This document shows positions 21,358-27,984 of a DNA stretch of 29,841 nucleotides, one piece after another. The notes beneath the pieces were generated by a model. That model did no database searches. It was given only the letters and a program-made list of their open reading frames with translations, and was not told the origin of the DNA. This DNA comes from a virus: positions 1 to 29,841 of IMG/VR virus record IMGVR_UViG_3300025102_000183. One strand, written 5' to 3'. Both the position numbers and the translations under genes were made by a program. Numbering within the stretch: position 1 is the first letter of the stretch; each line of letters opens with the position of its first letter.

Positions 21358-22147
21358 ACTACAGCAGGTAAGTAATACTACCAAAATAGGCACCGAGTGC
21401 CCTTATATAGAGCCAAATATTAAAGAGGACTGCTTATTAGAAGTAGATAACGAAATAATAGGTTTTTATATAAACGATATTAGCAAGTATAGTATACTAG
21501 CCCCAAAATATTTAGCCATAGCAAATAAAGAATTTCGTAGCGATAATGTACCAAAGCAAGAAATGAGCAGGGGACCGCAAGGAAATAAAGCAGATAAAGC
21601 AAAACGCTTAGCGGAAGGTAAAAACTTAGTAACCCAGTACAGTACAATATTAGGCAGTAGGGCACCTAAGCCCCATATGCGAATGCCCTATCCAAGTATT
21701 ACACCAGTACATAGTGTAGACAGTGCTAAGGTATTTATAAAAGCTATGTTCGGAGCCTGCTTAGAGGGAGAAGCAATACTTAAAAAACTTACACCCCATA
21801 TATATAAAAGGCAGGTAGAATTATTTAAAGATGTAAAAAAAGAATGGCGGTTTTGTAATTTATTTACAAGTAGTATTAGTAATTATAATATAGCAGCTGC
21901 TTACCATAGAGATACAGGTAATATACAAGGTAGTGTAAATATAATATTTACTAAAAGAAATAACGCTAAAGGTGGCTGCTTAAATGTACCAGATTATAAT
22001 GTTACATTTGAACAGGCAGATAACAGTATGCTGGTATACCCAGCTTGGAAAAATATACACGGGGTTACACCCATAGTACCAACTGCTGAAAACGGGTATA
22101 GGAATACACTTATATACTACCCGCTTAAAGCTTTTAAAGGATTATAA
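21344..22147 (+). CDS. TET/JBP-like 2-oxoglutarate/Fe(II) dioxygenase
   Basis: This 267-residue protein has the double-stranded beta-helix iron site: HRD triplet (H188, D190), distal H239 (NIHGV) and R253 (GYRNTL) for 2-oxoglutarate. The HRD form, the ~50-residue spacing and the 14-residue His-to-Arg distance are as in TET/JBP enzymes, which hydroxylate the methyl group of thymine or 5-methylcytosine in DNA. The N-terminal ~100 residues are variable and basic (KADKAKRLAEGKN). It overlaps the kinase gene by 14 nt and ends 4 nt before TerS. No phage methyltransferase is encoded, so thymine is the more likely substrate. A protein or metabolite substrate is possible. Confidence 0.72.
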   Translation: MKTIKLQQVSNTTKIGTECPYIEPNIKEDCLLEVDNEIIGFYINDISKYSILAPKYLAIANKEFRSDNVPKQEMSRGPQGNKADKAKRLAEGKNLVTQYSTILGSRAPKPHMRMPYPSITPVHSVDSAKVFIKAMFGACLEGEAILKKLTPHIYKRQVELFKDVKKEWRFCNLFTSSISNYNIAAAYHRDTGNIQGSVNIIFTKRNNAKGGCLNVPDYNVTFEQADNSMLVYPAWKNIHGVTPIVPTAENGYRNTLIYYPLKAFKGL

Positions 22148-22151
22148 AATT

Positions 22152-22514
22152 ATGGATAAAGTAGACAAAAGTAGACACATAAAAAAGGAAGCACTATTAA
22201 AGGCCTTAGAAAATAGCTTGGGTGTAGTTACTGTAGCTTGCAAGGCAGCAGGTGTACCGAGAAGCACTTATTATAAATGGCTAAAAGAGGATAAAGAATT
22301 TAAAGCCCAAGTAACAGATATAGAAAATATAGCTTTAGATTTTGGGGAAAGCCAGCTGCATAAACAAATAGGGGACGGTAATACCAGTGCTACTATATTC
22401 TTTTTAAAAACAAAAGGCAAGAAGCGGGGTTATATAGAAAGAAACGAACTTGACTTAACCAGTGGTGACGAGCCTATTAAAATTAATGTAAATATAAAAG
22501 GTGTTGAATATTAA
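22152..22514 (+). CDS. terS: Terminase small subunit-like DNA-binding protein
   Basis: This protein of 120 residues has an N-terminal helix-turn-helix (VVTVACKAAGVPRSTYYKWLKED) followed by KEFKAQVTDIENIALDFGESQLHKQIGDGNTSATIFFLKTKG. This is the pattern of many phage TerS-like proteins in which the HTH reads the packaging site. The basic C-terminal tail precedes the overlap (14 nt) with TerL. The position directly before TerL supports the call. The headful or cos mode cannot be told from the protein. Confidence 0.7.
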   Translation: MDKVDKSRHIKKEALLKALENSLGVVTVACKAAGVPRSTYYKWLKEDKEFKAQVTDIENIALDFGESQLHKQIGDGNTSATIFFLKTKGKKRGYIERNELDLTSGDEPIKINVNIKGVEY

Positions 22515-23814
22515 CACAGAATTTACGGGCACCCAAGAACTAGCAATAGAATACCTATTTGATAACACTACTAGGGAAGTACTGTTCGGTGGTGCTGCTG
22601 GTGGTGGTAAAAGTTTTGTAGGGTGTGCTTGGTTAATATTATTAGCACTTAAATATCCCAGCACTAGGTACCTAATGGGCAGAAGTAAGCTAGACGCTTT
22701 AAAGAAAACTACTTTAAATACTTTTTTTGAAGTGTGCCAGCAGTGGGGGTTAGTAGCTAATAAACATTATAGGTTTAATGGTAGTAGTAATATAGTAAGC
22801 TTTTTTAATAAAAGTGAAATAATATTAAAGGACTTATTTTTATACCCAAGTGATAGAAATTTTGATAGCTTAGGTAGTTTAGAAATAACAGCTGCTTTTA
22901 TAGATGAAGCTAACCAAGTAACAGAGAAAGCTAAAAATGTAGTAGCAAGTAGGTTAAGGTATAAGCTAGATAAATATAACTTAATACCTAAACTGCTTAT
23001 GACTTGTAACCCAGCTAAGAACTGGGTATATACAGAATACTACAGGCCATATAAAGAACAAAAGCTAAAACCTTTTAAAAAGTTTATACAAAGCTTAGTA
23101 GTAGATAATAGGTTTATAAGTAAACATTATGAAACACAGCTAAGCCAGCTAGACGAATTAAGTAAACAGCGGCTATTATACGGAAACTGGGAATACGATA
23201 TTAGTAACGACAGCTTAATAGAATACGATGCTATACTTAATTTATTTAGCACAAAAGGTAAAGACGGGGAGAAATATATAACTGCCGATATTGCCCGATT
23301 TGGTGCCGATAGAACGGTTATTGTTCTTTGGCAGGGGCTACATATTAAAAAAGTTAGAACATTCCTTAAAAGCGAAATACCTCTTATAGTAAATACGGTA
23401 AAAGAAATACAGCAAGAGCACCAAGTAAAGCTAACTAATATAATAATTGACGAGGACGGGGTAGGCGGTGGTGCTAAAGATTATTTAAGGTGTAAGGGTT
23501 TTGTAAATAACAGCAGGCCTATAAATGCAGAAAACTACCAAAACCTTAAAACCCAGTGCTATTATAAGCTAGCGGATAAAATAAATAAAGGGCAAATAGG
23601 TATAACTTTAGATGATATTAATATTAAAAAACATATAATTGAGGAACTAGAACAGGTAAGAACAAAGGACGCAGATAAGGATAATAAGCTACAAATAATA
23701 CCTAAAGAGGAAGTAAAATTAGCAATAGGTAGAAGCCCCGATTATGCAGATGCTTTAATGATGAGAATGTATTATGAATTACAGCCCAATTTTGGGAAAT
23801 ACTTTGTGCAGTGA
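22501..23814 (+). CDS. terL: Terminase large subunit
   Basis: This protein of 437 residues is the packaging motor and nuclease. The ATPase has Walker A LFGGAAGGGKS (29-38) and Walker B AAFIDEA (D135, E136), and TCNPA motif III. The nuclease domain has D263 in ITADIARFGAD, IIIDEDGVGG (D317, D319) and SPDYADA (D414, D417). The start is a GTG at 22501 (or a TTG at 22504) inside TerS. Length and motifs are complete. The last codons overlap a small GTG ORF at 23811. The 23281-23400 segment carries extra TC dinucleotides, again unlike its flanks. Confidence 0.93.
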   Translation: MLNINTEFTGTQELAIEYLFDNTTREVLFGGAAGGGKSFVGCAWLILLALKYPSTRYLMGRSKLDALKKTTLNTFFEVCQQWGLVANKHYRFNGSSNIVSFFNKSEIILKDLFLYPSDRNFDSLGSLEITAAFIDEANQVTEKAKNVVASRLRYKLDKYNLIPKLLMTCNPAKNWVYTEYYRPYKEQKLKPFKKFIQSLVVDNRFISKHYETQLSQLDELSKQRLLYGNWEYDISNDSLIEYDAILNLFSTKGKDGEKYITADIARFGADRTVIVLWQGLHIKKVRTFLKSEIPLIVNTVKEIQQEHQVKLTNIIIDEDGVGGGAKDYLRCKGFVNNSRPINAENYQNLKTQCYYKLADKINKGQIGITLDDINIKKHIIEELEQVRTKDADKDNKLQIIPKEEVKLAIGRSPDYADALMMRMYYELQPNFGKYFVQ

Positions 23815-23978
23815 TAAGGCAATTTTACGCTAGCTTACTAAGTGGTAAAACAAATAGCTACCCAACTTACCACTACACAAAATATCTTAATAAACTGCCT
23901 AGTAAGTTACGACAAAAGGTAGTAAGACAGTTTAATAATACTACTAAAAACTGGTGCGAATATACAATTTTAAACTAA
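23811..23978 (+). CDS. Small ORF after TerL, 55 aa
   Basis: An ORF of 55 residues opens with a GTG that overlaps the TerL stop (GTGA at 23811-23814). It encodes a basic, aromatic peptide (MIRQFYASLLSGKTNS..., then KLPSKLRQKVVRQFNN). The same GTG/TGA coupling type and low TC content as the genes around it favour translation. No homologue is recognised. The remaining 34 nt before 24013 hold the 18-nt leader motif. Confidence 0.5.
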   Translation: MIRQFYASLLSGKTNSYPTYHYTKYLNKLPSKLRQKVVRQFNNTTKNWCEYTILN

Positions 23979-23988
23979 ATAATAACTA

Positions 23989-24006
23989 TTTCTATTACTA
24001 ATTAAG
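23989..24006 (+). promoter_or_regulatory. 18-nt leader motif, copy 2 (upstream of 24013)
   Basis: TTTCTATTACTAATTAAG differs at one base from the copy at 8093-8110. Both end 4-6 nt before an ATG that opens a structural operon. Weaker relatives are TTTACTAATTAA at 5673-5684 and ATTACTAATTATG at 4382-4394. Such shared leaders could be a phage late promoter or a translation-initiation element. Confidence 0.5.
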
Positions 24007-24012
24007 CAAACT

Positions 24013-24618
24013 ATGAAAGTAAATATAACAAAAGACGGACAAGAAAACAGCTATAATATTATAGATAGCTGGGAAGATGTTACGCTAGAAAGCTGGGCAC
24101 AGCTGGTAGCAGCTGCAAAAGGCCAAAAGGGTAAAGCACAAGAAGCTATAGAACAGGTTAAAGCCCTTAGCGATATGCCAGCTAATATTATTAGGGAACT
24201 AAGCTTAGACGATATTAGCAAGCTAATGAAAAAGCTAGCAGATATACAAAGCAGGGCAAATAGTAAACTGCAAAATAAAATAACTGTAAACGGTAAAGAG
24301 TATGGCTTCCACCCTAATTTAGAGGAAATAACTTTAGGGGAATATGCAGATTTAGAGCACTGTATAAAAGACGGAATGGAAAATAACCTGCATAAAATTA
24401 TGGCAATATTATACAGGCCTATTACAGTTACTAAGGGTAATTACTATATGATAGAAGCTTACGATTTAGAAAGCAAAAAAATAAGGGAACAAGAGTTTAA
24501 AACAATGCCAGCAGAACAGGTGCAAAGTGGACTGGTTTTTTTTTGGACTTTCGTAAAAGAACTATTAAAAATTTTGCCACTGTTTTTGACGGAGAAACTG
24601 AAGCAGGCGACAACCTAA
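24013..24618 (+). CDS. Tail assembly chaperone, short form (gpG-like)
   Basis: This protein of 201 residues begins with a small beta segment and a helical body (WEDVTLESWAQLVAAAKGQK, KALSDMPANIIRELSLDDISKLMKKL), then FHPNLEEITLGEYADLEHCI. The T9 run at codons 175-178 (V-F-F-W) allows a -1 shift into the frame at 24543, producing a longer form. That two-product arrangement is the hallmark of siphophage tail assembly chaperones, which coat the tape measure during tail assembly. The protein family is not recognised by motif, so the frameshift structure carries the call. Confidence 0.75.
   Translation: MKVNITKDGQENSYNIIDSWEDVTLESWAQLVAAAKGQKGKAQEAIEQVKALSDMPANIIRELSLDDISKLMKKLADIQSRANSKLQNKITVNGKEYGFHPNLEEITLGEYADLEHCIKDGMENNLHKIMAILYRPITVTKGNYYMIEAYDLESKKIREQEFKTMPAEQVQSGLVFFWTFVKELLKILPLFLTEKLKQATT
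24536..24544 (+). promoter_or_regulatory. Programmed -1 frameshift site (T9)
   Basis: Nine T residues span the codons GTT TTT TTT TGG. Slipping back one base (T TTT TTT heptamer) and resuming at 24543 (TTG) opens the -1 frame up to 24833. The overlap of the two frames is 24543-24618. Slippery T7 sites of this kind are well known in the gpG/gpGT-type gene pairs of tailed phages. Confidence 0.85.
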
Positions 24619-24833
24619 GTGGAGAGGACTTAACAGAAATAGGTAGGAATAATGATACAGGGTTTGCAGAAAGGTGGGGCTGGTTTGGGGTGATGTATAG
24701 ATTAACTGGGGGGGATATAATTAAATTAGAGCCTATAGCTAAAATGGAATTATACACCTGTTTAACTTGGTTATGTTATGAAACAGATTTAGAATTAACA
24801 AATAAAGTACAAAGAAAATTAAGAAATACATAA
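24543..24833 (+). CDS. Tail assembly chaperone, frameshift extension (gpT-like)
   Basis: This 96-codon frame has no good start of its own (it begins TTG inside the overlap). It is best read as the C-terminal part of a 273-residue fusion: 177 residues from 24013 plus 96 residues here. The sequence includes a Asp/Glu-rich stretch (GETEAGDNLSGEDLTEIGRN), then aromatic GFAERWGWFGVMYRLTGGDI and a helical end. The T domain of such fusions binds the tail tube protein while the G domain binds the tape measure. The gene ends 4 nt before the next one. Confidence 0.8.
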   Translation: MDFRKRTIKNFATVFDGETEAGDNLSGEDLTEIGRNNDTGFAERWGWFGVMYRLTGGDIIKLEPIAKMELYTCLTWLCYETDLELTNKVQRKLRNT

Positions 24834-24837
24834 AATT

Positions 24838-25398
24838 ATGCCAGAGAGTAGATATGCCTTATGGAGAAACGATAGCAGCACTAGTGTAGCAGACCAGTAC
24901 CCATACGATAGTATTAAGTATAAAACTTATAACAATGTTATAGACACTATATGCTGTGTAGCTTTTAAGCACGCTTTTGTAAACCAAGTAGACGCTGGCG
25001 ATATATGGGAAGTAGATTTAGAAAAGAATACTAAATACCCATACTTCCACTGTGTACCTAAAGCTGTTAATACCGAAAGCACTAATTTACAATATAATTT
25101 TCAGCTAATTATAATGGACTTAGTAGAGCCAAGCCAAAGCAACGAGCAGCAGGTAATGAGTGATACACTACAAATATTATTAGATATTATATCTTTATTT
25201 AGAAATGGGGATATAACTAAAGCAAGTGCAGCCGATAGGCCTATTTATTATACAGACGGGGAATATACTATTACACCTTTTACAGAAAGATTTGATAATA
25301 ATGTAACTGGCTGGGTAGTAGATTTTGTAGTGTTAGTAGATAACCCATTCCCTGCCTGTAATGTGCCTTTAAAAGATGACAATAACTGTATAGATTAA
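24838..25398 (+). CDS. Tail completion / terminator-like protein
   Basis: This protein of 186 residues follows the chaperone pair by 4 nt. It contains a TLQILLDIISLFRNGDIT helix, ITPFTERFDNNVTGWVVDFVVLVDNPFPAC strands and a polar tail. This combination recalls small tail-terminator or tail-completion proteins of Bacteroidota phages, which cap the tail tube and join it to the head. The assignment is from position and pattern. A minor virion protein is the alternative. Confidence 0.45.
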   Translation: MPESRYALWRNDSSTSVADQYPYDSIKYKTYNNVIDTICCVAFKHAFVNQVDAGDIWEVDLEKNTKYPYFHCVPKAVNTESTNLQYNFQLIIMDLVEPSQSNEQQVMSDTLQILLDIISLFRNGDITKASAADRPIYYTDGEYTITPFTERFDNNVTGWVVDFVVLVDNPFPACNVPLKDDNNCID

Positions 25399-25416
25399 TT
25401 AATTAAATAAAAAAAA

Positions 25417-25935
25417 ATGACGACATTCACAAGTACAATAACCGAAAGCGTTACTCTTAACGGGGCAGTAAGGGGTAGCACTAATACCATAAACATAGCT
25501 GGTATAACAAATGTAGCGGAAAAGATTATGGAGTGCCCACACGGTGGCGGAGAAGCAGCAGCTAGTACCGTAATAGGTAACTGGGCTAAAACTACTAACG
25601 CTGCCGCAAAATACCAAAGCTACGATTATACTCATAGTGAGTATGTAAGGGTAACTAACCTTAATGAAAATGTAACTATTAGAGTAGCTTTTGTAAGTAA
25701 TGGGCTAGACAACCAGTGCGAAGCAGGTAAACTAGCAGACACTTGTAACTTCCAATTAAGGCCTTATGAAAGCTGTATAATGTGGAGTACAGATAAAGGA
25801 AAGCTAGGTGAAGCTACTCCCCCTAATTTTGCTACTACTATGACTAGTTTAAGTTATATAGAAGTATATAACCCAAGTATAGGCGAAGCAGCAGAAAATG
25901 TTAATGTAGAGTTATTTGTAGCTAGTAAACAGTAA
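25417..25935 (+). CDS. Virion protein, probably structural (172 aa)
   Basis: This protein of 172 residues is rich in Thr, Asn and Ala, with beta-type strands (TSTITESVTLNG, VTIRVAFVSN, NVNVELFVAS). Four Cys are scattered. There is no enzyme motif. It lies between the tail-completion-like and neck-like genes, so it is likely a small decoration, neck or tail protein. A TAATG overlap leads to the next gene. Confidence 0.65.
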   Translation: MTTFTSTITESVTLNGAVRGSTNTINIAGITNVAEKIMECPHGGGEAAASTVIGNWAKTTNAAAKYQSYDYTHSEYVRVTNLNENVTIRVAFVSNGLDNQCEAGKLADTCNFQLRPYESCIMWSTDKGKLGEATPPNFATTMTSLSYIEVYNPSIGEAAENVNVELFVASKQ

Positions 25936-26471
25936 TGGATAAAGCTACTGAAAGCCAACAAAGATACCTAACTAGTTTTGCTAAAAGGGTAGTAGCAGCA
26001 GCTAAAAAGCGGGTAAAACCTGCTAAGGCCACTGGTGCCCTAGAAGCAAGTATTAACTATAAAATACAAGAAACTAAAGACGGTTTTACAGTAGAGTTTT
26101 TAAGCACGGACTATGGTACTTTTATAGACAAAGGGGTAAGCGGTAAAGAAACTAGGCGGTACTATAAAGATATTAACGGTAAAAGGCGGCAAAGCCCATA
26201 CAGGTATAAAAGCAAGTACCCACCTGTAGGTGCTATAGATAGGTGGACTGCTATGAAAGTAAGCGGGGCTAGGGACGATAAAGGTAGGTTTATAAAGCGT
26301 AAAAGCTTAGTATATTTAATTAGCAGAAAGATATTTTTACACGGAATACAAGGCCTTAGCTTTTACAGCCAACCGCTTAGAGAGCAGCTAAAGGACTTTA
26401 AAACGGGTTATTCTGTTAGCTTTAAAAATGATTTTATGAATAAAATAAACACAGTAATAAAAAAGAAATAA
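25935..26471 (+). CDS. Neck / head-tail joining protein (HK97 gp10-like)
   Basis: This protein of 178 residues has a basic helical N-terminus (KRVVAAAKKRVKPAKATGALEASINYKI), then GFTVEFLSTDYGTFIDKGVSG. A basic KSKYPPVGAIDRW segment and DDKGRFIKRKSLVYLISRKIFLHGIQ follow. The YGTFIDKGVSG turn and the RKSLVYLISRKIF helix match small neck proteins common in Bacteroidota siphophages and related to HK97 gp10. They would link the connector to the tail terminator. It starts at a TAATG overlap. Confidence 0.6.
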   Translation: MDKATESQQRYLTSFAKRVVAAAKKRVKPAKATGALEASINYKIQETKDGFTVEFLSTDYGTFIDKGVSGKETRRYYKDINGKRRQSPYRYKSKYPPVGAIDRWTAMKVSGARDDKGRFIKRKSLVYLISRKIFLHGIQGLSFYSQPLREQLKDFKTGYSVSFKNDFMNKINTVIKKK

Positions 26472-26472
26472 A

Positions 26473-27981
26473 ATGGCTATATCAATTATACAGCAACCTA
26501 ATTTCATAATACAGCCAGCTAGTACACCTACTGTATTTACAGTAACTTGTGATACAGTAGTGCTAAACGAACAGAATGTTAAATTTTTGTGTGAGGTTTA
26601 TGTAGGTAAAAAGTATATACCTATGAATACTAACTTCCCAGTAGCCACTTTAAAAGCTAGCCCTAATGCAGCTGGTAGTGGTATATTTGATGTAAGCCCA
26701 GTAATAGAAGCTTATGTAGATGTAATGCAAGAGGGGCGGTTTGGAGTTACAACTAATAACCCTAACCAGTATAGTACTTTTAAGCAAACTGCTTACAGCC
26801 CCACTACCCCGCACAGTATACACCAGATTGACAGGTTTTGTACAACTGCTACTAATTTAACTTGGTACCAATTAAGGTTTAGGATTGAATACTTAAATAC
26901 AAGTACAGGCCGAGTAGAATTAGACGACACACACGACCAAAGTACTTTTATTAAAATGGCTTTTAACGGTGTATTAACCCATACTAACCCTATTACAGTA
27001 GATAGCTTTAATAGGTATTATTATGATATGCAAGATATAAACTACACAGACGGAAGCGGTGATTATTTAATTAGGGGGGCTAGTGGTAGTGCTTTAGGTG
27101 GTAAGTTTATTACTAATATGCCTACTAAGCAGCAAATGGGGGAAAACGATTATGGTACTATAGCTTTTTTTAATTGTATTAATAGTGGTAAAGTACAGAC
27201 AATGCCTGGAACACCTAAAAATAATATACCTAATATAATACTAGAATTTTATAATAGTGCAGGTGCTATAGTACAGACAAATAACTATGATAATGTACCA
27301 GTAAATGGCGGTAAAGGTGGTACTACTACAGATTTAGATACAAGCTGTTACTGGATATATTTTGGGCACGGTTTAGCTAATATGAAAGGTAGAAACCAAA
27401 CTTGGCCGAGTACAGCAGTAGGGTATAAAGTTTTTGTAGGTACAGAAACTAGTGCTAATGCAGTAAGCAGGGTATATGATTTTGAAATAATATATGATGA
27501 CTGTAGGGGTTACGAGCCTGTAAGGTTATGCTGGCAAAATAGATTAGGTGCTTGGGACTATTATACTTTTAATAAAAAGAGTAAAAAAACAGTAAAAAGC
27601 AAGCGTAAAAACTACCAGCAACTTAGCGGAACTTGGAATGAAAAATTTTGGCGGCCTAAAGATTATTTAGGTGGTATGAAAGTATTTAATAACCAAGCTA
27701 AAGAAACTTTACAACTTAATACTGACTGGGTAAGCGAGGAAATAGCAGCTTGGTTTGAGGAATTATTTACTAGTAGCCAAGTATATATAGTTAATAAATT
27801 TGACAGTAATAACCCACCTTTTAACTTTGGTAGTAATGATGTACATTATATACATAAATATATAGAGCCAGTTATTATAAGTAGCAGCACTTATACTAAA
27901 AAAACAATAGCTAACGATAAGCAGATACAGTATAATATAAAAATAGATAAGAGTAAACCACTAAATGTACAAAGAGCATAA
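26473..27981 (+). CDS. Tail structural protein (502 aa)
   Basis: This 502-residue protein is beta-rich, with the opening SIIQQPNFIIQPASTPTVFT, a CEVYVGKKYIPMNT strand, GIFDVSPVIEAYV and a C-terminal region WNEKFWRPKDYLGG...VSEEIAAWFEELF. The FDVSPVIEAY motif is one I have met in structural proteins of Bacteroidota phages; a distal tail or baseplate-like role is possible. It starts one base after the neck gene and 3 nt before the giant tail protein. No enzymatic motif is seen. Confidence 0.7.
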   Translation: MAISIIQQPNFIIQPASTPTVFTVTCDTVVLNEQNVKFLCEVYVGKKYIPMNTNFPVATLKASPNAAGSGIFDVSPVIEAYVDVMQEGRFGVTTNNPNQYSTFKQTAYSPTTPHSIHQIDRFCTTATNLTWYQLRFRIEYLNTSTGRVELDDTHDQSTFIKMAFNGVLTHTNPITVDSFNRYYYDMQDINYTDGSGDYLIRGASGSALGGKFITNMPTKQQMGENDYGTIAFFNCINSGKVQTMPGTPKNNIPNIILEFYNSAGAIVQTNNYDNVPVNGGKGGTTTDLDTSCYWIYFGHGLANMKGRNQTWPSTAVGYKVFVGTETSANAVSRVYDFEIIYDDCRGYEPVRLCWQNRLGAWDYYTFNKKSKKTVKSKRKNYQQLSGTWNEKFWRPKDYLGGMKVFNNQAKETLQLNTDWVSEEIAAWFEELFTSSQVYIVNKFDSNNPPFNFGSNDVHYIHKYIEPVIISSSTYTKKTIANDKQIQYNIKIDKSKPLNVQRA

Positions 27982-27984
27982 ACT

